Positions 33,614 to 44,284 of a stretch of 64,000 nt of DNA are shown piece by piece. The notes under the pieces were generated by a model that saw only the letters and a program-made list of their open reading frames with translations, did no database searches and was not told the DNA's origin. The stretch covers positions 1,751,001-1,815,000 of the forward strand of contig CM076263.1 in NCBI GenBank assembly GCA_038380795.1, read 5' to 3'. The stretch comes from Pyrocephalus nanus (Eukaryota > Chordata > Aves > Passeriformes > Tyrannidae). Within the stretch, counting starts at the first letter, position 1. Each line of letters opens with the position of its first letter. The translations under genes were made by a program, and so were the position numbers.

Positions 33614-33910
33614 GAAGGATAGAGACAGACTTTTTTAGTAGGGTCTGTAGTGGCAGGACAAGGGGTGACAGTTTTAAATTAAAAGCAGGGAGATGCAAAC
33701 TAGATATGATGAAGAAATTCTTCGTGATAAGAATGGTGAGGCACTGACATGGAGAAGCTGTGGCTGCCCCTGGATCCCTGGAAGTGTCCAAGGCCAGGTT
33801 GGATGGGTCTTGGAGCAACCTGGGGTAGTGGAAGGTGTCCCTGCCCATGGCAGGGGCTTGGAACCAGATAATTTTTGGTCTCTTCCAACACAAACCATTT
33901 TAGGATTCTG
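33614..33910 (+). mobile_element. CR1 LINE 3'-end fragment
   Basis: Forward copy from 'aaggatagagacagactttt' and 'caaggggtgacagttttaaa' through 'gatccctggaagtgtccaag' to 'ttccaacacaaaccatttta' with one tail unit 'ggattctg'. The 'ggcacaggttgccc' phrase is shortened. Confidence 0.92.
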
Positions 33911-34458
33911 TTAAACAGGGGTGGACAAACATGCTCTGACACATATGAGAATCCCTTGGCACGGCTGAGAGTAGACCTCAGTCTTCCAGGTCACCATCTG
34001 GCCCTCTAATCTTGTGGTCCCCGTGACAGCTTTCATGAAGGCCCACATACAACTTCAGCTCTTTAATTTTAGCTAAGCCAGAATAGCACTGGTGCAGCTG
34101 TGGGAAACAGATATCTTAGTCCTGAAACAATTTCTGTGGCAGGGAAGCTTCTTGTCCCTTGCGAGGAGAGGAAAAGGTTAATTGCATATTTTTTTCCTTT
34201 TTTCCTTTTTTTTTTTTTTTTCCCCCGAAGAGGAAATAAATGTACCTACCCCACCCTAAGGGGACAGCACAAATCTGTCAGCCCTTGGCGGGTGGGGGCA
34301 GGCAGCTGGGCTGCATTAAGGAAGTCACCCTGGGGAGGGAAGGGGTTGGGGGTCATGGGTGGGGGGCCTTGGCTGCCTGCCCAGAGCTGCAGGCAGAGAG
34401 GGGGATGCTGTACTGGGCTGTATTTCAAGAGACCGGGCTCTAAAGCTCTCTGCAGAGC
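33911..34458. other. Unique DNA with G-quadruplex motif
   Basis: A T/C run lies at about 34191-34225 and a G-rich motif at 34332-34366 (listed separately). No gene is recognised. Confidence 0.45.
34332..34366 (+). other. G-quadruplex-forming motif
   Basis: Runs of four, three, four, five, three and six G are separated by short loops within 35 bases. This satisfies the usual four-tract pattern with loops of at most seven bases. Confidence 0.7.
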
Positions 34459-34805
34459 CATAGAAGCACAGAATGGTTTGGGTTGGAGGGGACCATCCAG
34501 TTCCACCCTCCTGCCATGGGCAGGGGCACCTTCCACTAGCCCAGGCTGCTCCAAGCCACGTCCAGCCTGGCCTTGGACACTTCCAGGGATCCAGGGGCAG
34601 CCACAGCTTCTCTGGGCAACCTGTGCCAGGGCCTCCCCACCCTCACAGACAGCAATTCCTTCCCAGTATCCCATCTAACCCTGCCCTCTGGCAGTGGGAA
34701 ACCATTGCCTGTGTCCTGTCCCTCCATTCCTTGTCCCCAGTCCCTCTCCAGCTCTCCTGGAGTCCCTTTAGGCACTGGAAGTGGCTCTTAGGTCTCCTTG
34801 TAGCC
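34459..34805 (-). mobile_element. CR1 LINE fragment, reverse, ORF2 end retained
   Basis: Reverse copy of about 350 bases: 'atagaagcacagaatggttt', 'gccatgggcaggggcacctt', 'ttggacacttccagggatcc', 'ctctggcagtgggaaaccat', 'ccagtccctctccagctctc', ending 'taggtctccttgtag'. It shares wording closely with the copies at 5971 and 25451, so all three are one recent subfamily. Confidence 0.93.
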
Positions 34806-36718
34806 TTGGGACTTGTGATGAGTTAATCTTACCCGGGGCTGGAATAAAAGATCTGTATCAAAGCCTGGAGTTAGAAAATGAGCTCAGGGGTGAGCAATGA
34901 GATCTCAGACCTTGTCCCCTGTGAGCCAGGTCCTTCACTGCACCTGCTGACCAAGACAATCAGATTCCAGCAGCCTCCTGGCTTTGCTGGAGGAGCACGC
35001 TGGGTTGGTGTTGGGTTTGCTGCATCACCCTCATCCCAGCAGGTAAGGGAGGATATGGGAAGCTGGCTAAGATGCTTTGGGAACCTGGATCCTCCTCGTT
35101 CCATCTGTGTTTCCGTGCTGCCTGTGCTCTAACTGAGCCGGGCTGGTACCACGGCAAAGGCTTCCTCTTGCAGGCAGCAGCCTTGCATGCTGTCATCCCA
35201 CAGCGGGGGTTTGATGGTGTGCAGATGGGCTTGCTTCCTGTTTCCCTTCCCGTTTGAGGCTGGCCAGTGCTGCTTTCCAAGCAGGAAGATCTCGATGGGC
35301 CGGCTGAGCATCTGCCTTGGCAGATAGAGAGGCTCTCCACGATGACCCAACCTCGTGCAGGTTATTTGGGTTCCACTTTTGAACCAATGCTCAAAGGAAT
35401 TTATGGAGAGCTAACAGTTCAGGTTTCCCTGGGAGCTGATTGAAGTAAAAATACACAGAACACGTCCAAATTTTTCGTGATTTGCATTTATATCAGCAGG
35501 TGTGAATAACTTGTACTCAGCTTCTGAGCATAGTTGGAGGCAGGTCATCTCTGGAGGCTCAGGGGAGATTGTGCTCAGAGGAGGTGAAGGTGGAGCTGAT
35601 GTTGGCCCTGGTGTCATGTTTGGGGTGGATTTACATCATTACACTTAGCCACATGGGCGCTTTGCCTGTGGTTCTTGTTTCAGTTGAATGTTGTGGCAGG
35701 GACAGGAGGGACGAGATTAGGAAGGCAAGTATCAGATTTATAATCCCAAGCCAGCACTGTTCGGTCTAGGAGAGCATCAGTGGAGTCTCAGTGGTGTTTT
35801 CCAGAGGAGGGACAGGCCTATGGGGCTGTGGAAAAATGCTGTGCCCTGGGGTAGAGTGGTTTCTCACTGCCCTTTCCAGCACAGCTCCACAGCAAGGGGC
35901 TCATCTGGGTTTTTTTGCCAAGCAGGTTTCCTTGCCCCCTGTCTGGGATTCACCATGTGTCTGAGCTTTTAACATCACTTCATTCTCCCTCCCTGCGTCC
36001 CATGCCCCTGTCCCCAATGTATTTGTTGAAGTGGCTTTAATTAACTTACATTTTCCTGTGCGTGACAGCTCCTTGAGGCCTTGGTAGCTGTTTTCTGTCC
36101 TTCCACAGTTGTCACTGACATGCAGCGTTTTCCCTGCAGACCAGCCTTCAAGCCTACCTTGTTTTTTCCCTGCTCTGAGGGATTATTTTAACATGCTGAA
36201 GGAAATGGTTTCCATGTGAGCATTGGTACGCGCACTCAATTGATTATTAGGTGTGATTTTCCCCGATCCCTGCTGGCATCCACAGGGATTTTGAGTGAGG
36301 AAGCCAGAGGGGCGTAGGATGATGGTTTAGGTCAGATAGATTTATCTTCATGAGTGACAAGACTGATAACTCTGGAGTGGCCTGGCTACAGGTGTTATCA
36401 TTTGGGTGTCTCCTCAAGAGTGAAGGTTAATGTCTTGCCACTACTGATCCATCACGGTGTTATCTGCAGGATTTATAGGTCTTCTTGTGCCTTTCCAGCA
36501 GCAGTGGGTTCAGTTTTCCAGAGTTCAGAGCTGTGTACCTTCCCCCTGGTTGCACCAGCCCTAGCCATCACATCAGCAAGCCCTGGCTGTCACGGATTTG
36601 TTTGCTTTTAGACTCGAAGTTAGGGACAATTTCCTGCTAGTTATTATATAGTTTTGTGCTTTCCCAGTGGTGGAATGTGGACAAGCCCCATGGTTGAGTC
36701 CTCTCCCAAGGGAAGACG
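34806..36718. other. Unique noncoding DNA
   Basis: Nearly 2 kb with no recognised gene, RNA, repeat or notable motif. Confidence 0.5.
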
Positions 36719-36817
36719 TCATAGAATGGTTTGGGTTGGAAGGGAACTCGAAGCTCACCTCATTCTGTCCCACTGCCATGGTCAGGGACACCTTCCAGTG
36801 GACCAGATTGCTCAAAA
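36719..36817 (-). mobile_element. CR1 3'-end fragment, reverse
   Basis: Short reverse copy: 'catagaatggtttgggttgg', 'cactgccatggtcagggaca', 'ttccagtggaccagattgct'. Confidence 0.88.
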
Positions 36818-37726
36818 GGATCAGGCAGATGAAGGCAAGGCAAGCCTTGGTTCTGCCTTCCCAAGGATCACCCGAGAAATGTGATCAGCAGGATGGAAGG
36901 GAGCAAGGAGGGACTCGGATCTTGAAGTAAAATCTCTTGGCTTGGTGGGAAAAAAGAGCAATAAATCCAGCAAATTAAAATTAAAAGGCAGCTAACATGA
37001 GTGACAACTGTACAGCATCAGATAACACCACATCCTGAATTCCAGTGGGATAGGAAATATGAAGCAAAAATCAGTCAGGTGCTCCCAGATAGCGATAAGG
37101 AAAGCAATTCCCATTTACCGGTAGAAATAAAATAAGAGGTCCTGATAAACCCTCCATGACTAGACTGGATTAGGGCTCTAGCTGTGAAAATTCATTACAG
37201 GCATGCAAAAGAATGCGTATCGGGCCGAGCTAAACTGGCTACAAGCACCATTTATCTGGAGAAGAGATGATTCCCTCAGAATAAACAGATTTCTTTCAAA
37301 GGGAAGGCGGGGCAAGGGGGGGGGAAGAGGTTGTTGTGTGATCTGACAGAAATCTATATTCCTGCCTTGTCATTTATTATGCAAATAAGTCTCACACCTT
37401 CCTAAGCCATGAAGGATGAGTTCACGTTGGAGTTTTGTGCTGGAAGAGTGATCTTAAGGGACTCCAGGCTGGGGTTCCCTGCACACAGTGCCAGTAGCTG
37501 CTGGTTTCAGGGAGGGCTCTGATGGTGAGAACTGCTGGTCCTCGTCAACAAGGGTCATGCAGTTTGGCCAGATGTTTTCAGGATTTCCCATAAACATTTT
37601 CCCATAAACAAACCCATTGCTTTGCATTCTTTTCTACTATTTATGGTGTCTCACTTTTAATTATGGTATTATATTTATTTTTTGTTTGCTGGATTTTATT
37701 CTGTTTTATTCTATTCTACTGTGCTC
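36818..37726. other. Unique DNA, candidate regulatory block
   Basis: From about 36940 to 37420 there is a long repeat-free AT-rich block with GATAAG (about 37096), GCATGCAAAAGAATGCG-type wording (about 37201) and an octamer ATGCAAAT at 37379-37386. Open frames are absent from most of it. A nine-G run is at 37316-37324. It has the look of conserved developmental-enhancer DNA, but conservation cannot be seen here. Confidence 0.35.
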
Positions 37727-37902
37727 ATAGAGTCATAGAATCACAGGATGGTTGGGGTTGGAAGGGACCTTAAAGATCTTCTAATTCCAGACCCCCTGCC
37801 ATGGGCAGGGATGCCTTCCACTATCCCAGGTTACTCCAAGCCCCATCCAACCTGGCCTTGGACACTTCCAGGGATGGGGCATCCACAGCTTCTGTGGGCA
37901 AT
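37727..37902 (-). mobile_element. CR1 3'-end fragment, reverse
   Basis: Reverse copy: 'catagagtcatagaatcaca', 'ggttggggttggaagggacc', 'gccatgggcagggatgcctt', 'ttggacacttccagggatgg'. It breaks off inside 'cttctgtgggcaa', where a TTTTA array replaces the expected 'cctgtgccagggcc'. Confidence 0.92.
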
Positions 37903-37982
37903 ACATTTTATTATTTTATTTTATTTTATTTTATTTTATTTTATTTTATTTTATTTTATTTTATTTTATTTTGTTTTATTTT
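37903..37982 (+). repeat. (TTTTA)n pentanucleotide array
   Basis: About 15 units of TTTTA, with one TTTTG variant near the right end. It starts exactly where the adjoining reverse CR1 copy stops. Confidence 0.95.
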
Positions 37983-39908
37983 CCCGTTCTGTGTGTCTGG
38001 ACCGTGTGCAGAAGGCAGCCCATGGCATTTTCTCCTCTCTCCTTGTCTTCAGCACTCTTCTTTTTGGAATCAGCACCCATTAAAGCTGCATCACTCTGCT
38101 GAGTAGGGCTCAGTGGAGCAGGACACACTGGAGCTTCAGTTCGTGGCTGACTCTGAGGTGGTTGTAGGTGGCTGCAGACACAGCATGATGTGCAGGGACT
38201 GAAACATGACCTAACACCTTTTGTTCTAGCAATTACATCTCTCAGGATGCTAATTTTAGAAACAGAATCGAGCTGGTAGAAGCCACGAGTGGTGGATGAA
38301 ACCCTGATATTCCCTCTGGTGGAGAGAGGGCTGAGCCAGTGTTAAAAGGGTGAAAAACAAAACAACACAAAACAAAACAGAAGAGGATCTCTAGAAGATT
38401 TTTCCTGACAAGAAGGTTGTGTTTTTGGAAAGGCTCCTGACAAATTATTTCCGTGTGAGCAAAGCTCCAAGGGTGGAATCCTGACCCACAAATCCACCAA
38501 GCTCCCATCTCGGGGATGGACTCTGGGTGCGATTCAGGACAAGTTTGTCTTCCCTCTAATGCAGCATGAAAGTCAGGAGGATGCTTGGAGAGTAGAGGGA
38601 TCCGGGTGGGACAATGTATGTCTTCTTCTTAAGCTGGTTGCAGGACACCCAGAGAACTGTGTTGTAGCAAAACACTTCCCTAAATTCTTGATCCCAGATT
38701 TCCTAGGTACCTTCTCCTCACCAATCTCTGTCTCTGGTGATCTTAGGAGACCACAGCAAAAGGTGGCTTGTGATGGGAGGAAAGGGACAGGGGCAGGTCC
38801 TTGGGTGAGCAGGAGGGACCGACCACCGAGCATCTGCTGTGGCTCAGGGGTGGTGCTGGCCATGGCATGAATCCCTCTGACTTCTTCGGGGGCATTTTGC
38901 ACTTGTTTTTTTTTTTCCCCTCAGCATTTCTGTGGTGCTGGGCTGGCCGTGCCTTGCAGTGCTCTGGAGAGATTCTGCTAATGGGATCTGACCTGATGGC
39001 TTTGCATGTTTTAAGTAAATTAAACACAGCTGCTAGGAAAATCCAGTAACCTTAACAGCACCACGGCTCCGTTGTCTGCATTGTAATTACAGCGGCAACC
39101 GCCGGGAAGTTCTACTTTCTGGTTTATTTTTAAATAACTTCTGAGCCACCCTTTGATCAGCTACTTCATCCCCAAGTCCTGCCTGTCCTCTTCCAAGGTT
39201 TAACCCTTGCTGCTTCTTCAAGCGTCCATCTCGTCGCAGTTTCAGTCAGTCACAAAGGCAAGCGGCTGACTGCAAAAAAAATTGACTTTCCTCCCCAAAT
39301 ATATCCTGTAATTTTGAGCTGAGGGTGGATCTGGGTAGAGTTTTGAGCCAGAGCTTGCAGGGTGAGTGCAGACTGCAGGCACTGAGTGGTGTTTTATGGC
39401 TCCTGGGAAAGCGCATCTTGAAATATGCATATTTTTATTCTGCTTTAGCCAAAGCTCTTTGTACCCATTCAGAGAAATGGGCTCTCTGTCGCAGTGACAA
39501 CACTTCGATGAGAAGCGAAAGGACTTAGATTTATGTAGGAAGCAAATTTAGGAGCCTAATTAGTTTTCCCTTGTCAACCCAGGGGTGGAAGACACGCCTG
39601 CAAGAGCAAATGGTCAGCTTGTAGCACGGGCGTAGCTGCATTCTCCTCCCCTTCATTAAAAGCTCACACCATCTTCTCTGTAAGAGCTGCACGGCTCTAA
39701 ATTTCTGGAGGAAACCCAGGACTGGGGAAATGACTTGGGGTTTTGGATCAGAGTCTGAAAAAGGGTTAAAAAACCAGCTGTGTTTTAGGCATGTCCCAGT
39801 GCAAGGAGGTTGGCTCAGCATCACAGCATGCTGGTCCTACCTCGGGGGCAGCGTGTTTGGGGCACCAGAGCTGCTGCATCCAAGGTTGTGTTGTATTTGA
39901 TTGTAGAA
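37983..39908. other. Unique DNA with palindromic homeodomain site
   Basis: A CAAAA/CACAAAA-rich run occurs at about 38356-38380. A repeat-free block at about 39000-39140 contains the palindrome TGTAATTACA at 39082-39091. No gene is recognised. Confidence 0.4.
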
Positions 39909-40100
39909 CCATAGAGTGGTTTGGGCTGAAAGAGACCTTGAGGGCCATCTAGTTCAACCTCCCTGCTGTGGGCAGGGACACCTTCCACTAGCCCAGGTTG
40001 CTCCAAGCCCTGTCCAACCCGGCCTTAAAGACTTCCAGGGTTGCCCAGCTTGTCCAGGCAACCTGTGCCAGTGCTTTACCACCACCATTATAAATCATGG
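39909..40100 (-). mobile_element. CR1 3'-end fragment, reverse
   Basis: Reverse copy: 'catagagtggtttgggctga', 'ctgtgggcagggacaccttc', 'agcccaggttgctccaagcc', 'ggcaacctgtgccagtgctt', 'taccaccaccattataaatc'. Confidence 0.9.
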
Positions 40101-43071
40101 TTCTGGCTACCCTTCATCCTGCTGGATGAGCTGTCTCACAGAGGTCTGAGGGGTCTTCCAACAGAGGCATTTGCCAGCTTGTCTTCCAGCCTGACTTCTT
40201 TTCTTTTGAACTGGGCTGCCCAGGAGAGGCGGATCTCAGCTGTGGTGCCCTGGTCTGCTCTCCCGTCTGCTGTCAGCAGCACGTCGTGGTGCGTTTGATT
40301 TGGGTGAAAAAAACGTGATTGAGGTTGTAAAGTTTACGAGATTCTGCGTTTTATGGTAAATTTTAAATTGACACAGCAATCAGGAGCATTAGAGTTTGTA
40401 AAGGAAGGTCGGTGAGATGTGTTGCAGAACACAAGGTGGTAATTTCCTCTCTTATATTGATGCTATCAACAGCAAAGAATGAAGCAGCTGCTTCTTGGAG
40501 GATTGGATTTTTAATGCATTCATTAAACGTAATTTATAGAGCATTACTTATTATGTGGGGGTTTCCCCCCTTTACTGGCTTCCCTTCTCTCTTGCTAGAG
40601 GAGTGCAGCACTGTTTTACCTACAGCTTCTCACCTGTAGATTTCAAGGCCTTTCCAACCACATCCAGCATTGCTGTTTCCATTATCACACAGGATGGGGA
40701 AAACTTAGCACTGGAGATTGGAAAGGATGGCAGCCCAAAAGATGCAGCCAGGCCACTCCTCCTCCTGAGCATGATCCACACACTCAGTTCTTCCCAGGCT
40801 GGGAGGGGTGATCCATCTCAGGGCATTTTTTTTTTGATGGAAGAAACAGTCCCTGGCAGCAAAAAACATCATCCCAACCACTCTCCTGCTGATTTTCTGC
40901 AGGGATAGGGGTGACTTGGTTCCTGTGATTCCAATGGGCATCTCCAGGGCACTGCCCTGTTGGAGGCTTTCAGCTAAGCTCAGGCTGTCAAGCTGCTCTG
41001 TTAACTGGCAGAAATGGGGTTTTCAGGTGAGTGGAGTGTTTTCTGGTGGGGTGGGATTCACCTGCCCGCGTTTGGGCGTGTGGATGGTACCAGCTCTTCC
41101 CTCGCTGCCTGGGCTGCCTTCACCATTCATGGTGAGCAGTAAGGACAATTTCAGTGGTGTGGATTCCCTTCTCCTGAGGTAGATATATAACTGAGATCAG
41201 CTGGATCTTTCTGGGGCTTCTCTCCCAGCTAACTGGCATTTTTCTCAGGTGCGTGAGGGGTATGTGACCCTGGGTGTCTCTTTCCCACAACACATTTCAG
41301 TAATGGCTGGAAGGAGAATTATCCCAAAAACATGGTGTATCTTGGGGTTTTCCACAACTGGTGCTGTGTCCTCTGCTGTCCCACCATGGACAGGCTCTGT
41401 GGTTGCACTGCAGGTCCTCTTGCACCGTGGTCAGACTTCACCTTATCTCCCTCCACACACCTCTAGAAGGGATGGGGCCACCCTGCTCTGCCCACTGACT
41501 GGTGAGTGTCCCTAAAGGAAGCTGTAGCTTCATTTTTTTTAGATGGCAGAGGGGCCAGTCTGTCATTTCACTGCTGTCAGAACACCCCAGATGCTCAAGC
41601 TGGGGTGGGAAGGCAGCACCTCATTGTTTTATCCTAATTTTCACTGAAAACAGGGTTCGCCCTCATTCCTGTGTGACAACACCACAGTGTTTGCCTGCAG
41701 CTCCAGATTTTGCTTGCTATTGTTAAGGCTGCTAGAAAGTAGTTCTGGCACCTTCCTGATCCACTAATGTGTCCGGTGAGGTGAAAGACTTTTGAGAGCA
41801 AATGAAGGAAATGGAAAGAATCCTCTGGGAGGAGTTTGGGGTTACCTGGGCATCTCCTGAGGGGAGATGTGAGATGAGCTCTTCCCCGGGCTTAGGCTTG
41901 TTTGTTAAAGCTGAACCCCAGCAAAGGGGTTTTTTGTGGTGTCAGTTTTTCAGATGTGCCAAGAAGATGTAAAAGCAACTGGTTGAAAAAGTCCTGGGCA
42001 TTTTAAAGTAATATTTGTTGGGGATTTATTGAAGATGCTGTAACACAGCCTGTAGCAGCATCTGCTCCCCAGATTAACAGAGGGTTTGCAAACAGCACTT
42101 TGGAAGCAACCTCCAAGATTATTGGAAAACTGGAGAGCAGACTTGGTGAATGATTCATGTCGTGGGCTTGCATATCAGTTGTTCCTTTTCCTTTCTTTGT
42201 CAAATTTACTTATTTCAGTGCTATTATGCAGGAGCCACACAAACACTGGAACCATCCTGGAAGTGTTGATGTGCCAGGATTGTGCTGCTCATCACAGCAG
42301 GGGCCTGAGAGTGCAGAGCTGGAGGGCATCCTCATCCAATGCAAATGGTTTTTATTTTGGAGCTGTTGAAACTTGGACCAGGAGCTGGAGGTGGGCTGCA
42401 GTGGGAGATAAAAATATTAACTCGGTGCTAATGTCCTGTTAGAGCCAGTGGATGTTTGATCAGTGGAGTCTGGAGGGTGTCTCACACCCCAAAATAGATA
42501 CTGGTGTTTGAGTAACTAAAAGGCTCACCAAACACCCCAGGCCATGCTGGCTGCATCCCCATGGACTGTGGAAAGAGCTGGGACAGCCACCACACGTGTA
42601 GGTCACGATTCAGCTGCTGAACACAGGTGTCTGGTTTTAGCTTGAGACACATTGCTTGGTCCCCACCTGTGAATCAAGAGGTCCAGGTTCATATTTGGAA
42701 GTGCCATGCATGGGTCTTGGATATCTTAAGGAGTCCAACATGCCAGCTAAATCCAGGATTTGCACATGGGCACCCCAACTGAGACGCCCTAATCTGGAGC
42801 TGAATCCTACCCAGCATGCCAGGGTCTGATACAGGTTTATCAGGCTGTCCCTGAGGATCCCCCCTTGGCATGGACACAGGGAAGGGCATTCCCATGGTCC
42901 ATCTGCTGGCTGCCAGCCCAGGGCTATCCTGTGCTTCAGGTGAGCTAAATTCCAGCTGCTGGCTGGCCAGGGCTAGAGCATGGTTGGAATCCGTGGGACT
43001 CCACTGAGAGTGTGTGAGTGCTTGTTCTGTTGAGGGCAGGGGTGTTGCCAGTGTGGACACCCTGGAGAGAG
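40101..43071. other. Unique noncoding DNA
   Basis: A repeat-free AT-rich patch lies at about 40300-40560 ('attcattaaacgtaatttat'). The rest is mixed composition with no recognised gene or repeat in nearly 3 kb. Confidence 0.45.
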
Positions 43072-43546
43072 TTCTGGGCCTCCTCAGCACGGGAAGGACA
43101 TGGAGCTGCTGGAGAGAGTCCAGAGGAGGCCACGGAGATGCTGCCAGGGCTGGAGCCCCTCTGCTCTGGAGCCAGGCTGGGAGAGCTGGAGGGGTTCCCC
43201 TGGAGAAGAGAAGGCTCCAGGGAGACCTGAGAGCCCCTTGCAGTGCCTACAGGGGGCAAACATTTTAGCAGAATCTGCTGCAATAGAGCAAGGGGTGATG
43301 GTTTTAAATTGATCAATTAGATTACCTGTTAGGAAGAAGTTTTTTTGCAGTGAGTGTGGTAGAACACTGGCATCGGTTTCCCAGAGAAGCTGTGGATGAC
43401 TCAGTCCTGAAAACATTCAAGGTCAGGCTGGATGGGGTTGTGAGCAGCCTGATCTGGTTGAAAGTGTCCCTGCTGATGGCAGGGGAGTTGGACAGGACGG
43501 TCGTTAAAGATACCTTCCAACCCAAACTGTTCTGTGATTCTGTGAT
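43072..43546 (+). mobile_element. Longest CR1 fragment, possibly mosaic
   Basis: Forward copy of about 475 bases. It enters ORF2 further upstream than any other clear copy here ('gacatggagctgctggagag' and 'gtccagaggaggccacgg') and runs to 'ccaacccaaactgttctgtg' with tail 'attctgtgat'. Up to about 43250 it matches the recent subfamily of the copy at 25451. From about 43260 the wording ('aacattttagcagaatctgc' and 'gaaaacattcaaggtcaggc') is that of an older subfamily. Confidence 0.93.
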
Positions 43547-44106
43547 AAAGTCTGTCTCTTCACACGGGATTGATCTCAAGAGCAGGACAAAGCCTGCGCC
43601 TATCACCAGTTTGTTTGGGAACTGTCTTTTCCAGCTCTGCAGCCCACCCCAACTGGGGGATGGAGAGGTCAGTGTTCTAAAGAGAGGCAGGAGCTCCACT
43701 CAGAGAGACACGTGGTGAGAGGAGCGGACCCGAGTGAGCTGATGTGGCATGTCAGTGATGCATTCAAGGAGGGTAATTAGAAACTTTAATGTTGTATCCA
43801 GGAGGGTGTGTTCGATTCATCTGCAAACCACCCCAAGAAGCTAAAAGGGGCCTTGTGGCTGAGGGGGAAGCCACAGCCACAGCCTGGTTGATCTGTAGCT
43901 TTTCATTGCACGTGCGTTCTGGGAGCGGGAGAATGGAGCCTGGGCTGCTCTCAGCAATACCCATCCTATTTTGGAAACTGCTAAAAGGGCACCAGGGCAT
44001 CCTCCTCAGCTCCCTGTTCCCTGGCTCAGAGGGTGGGCCATGACTGTGGTTGTTCACAGCCTCTGTTCCTCGTGGCAGTGTATCCTCAGGTGGCATATCT
44101 TCCTGG
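43547..44106. other. Unique noncoding DNA
   Basis: Lies between two CR1 copies. No gene or repeat is recognised. Confidence 0.45.
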
Positions 44107-44284
44107 CTTTTAAATCTCTCCAGGGATGGTGACTCTCCCACTGCCCTGGGCAGCCTGTGTAGGGCTCTACAACCCCTTCTGTGAAGAAATTTCTCCTCAT
44201 ATCCAACCTAAACTTGTCCCAGTGCAACTTGAGGCTGCTTCCTCTCTTCCTATCGCTTGTGAGAGGACACCAACGCCCACCTGT
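44107..44284 (-). mobile_element. CR1 internal fragment, reverse
   Basis: Reverse copy without the terminal 3' part: 'tttaaatctctccagggatg', 'ccactgccctgggcagcctg', 'aagaaatttctcctcatatc', 'ttgaggctgcttcctctctt', 'cctatcgcttgtgagagg'. The frame on the minus strand is the last part of the CR1 reverse-transcriptase ORF. Confidence 0.88.

Noticed and set aside
34246..34674. 142-codon minus-strand open frame resembling many others in the window
   Set aside because: Most of it is the strand of a CR1 3' end read in a noncoding frame. The same peptide phrases recur wherever CR1 occurs.
12910..37386. Three octamer ATGCAAAT sites (12910, 23598, 37379) as evidence of a POU-factor hub
   Set aside because: About two octamers on either strand are expected by chance in 64 kb.
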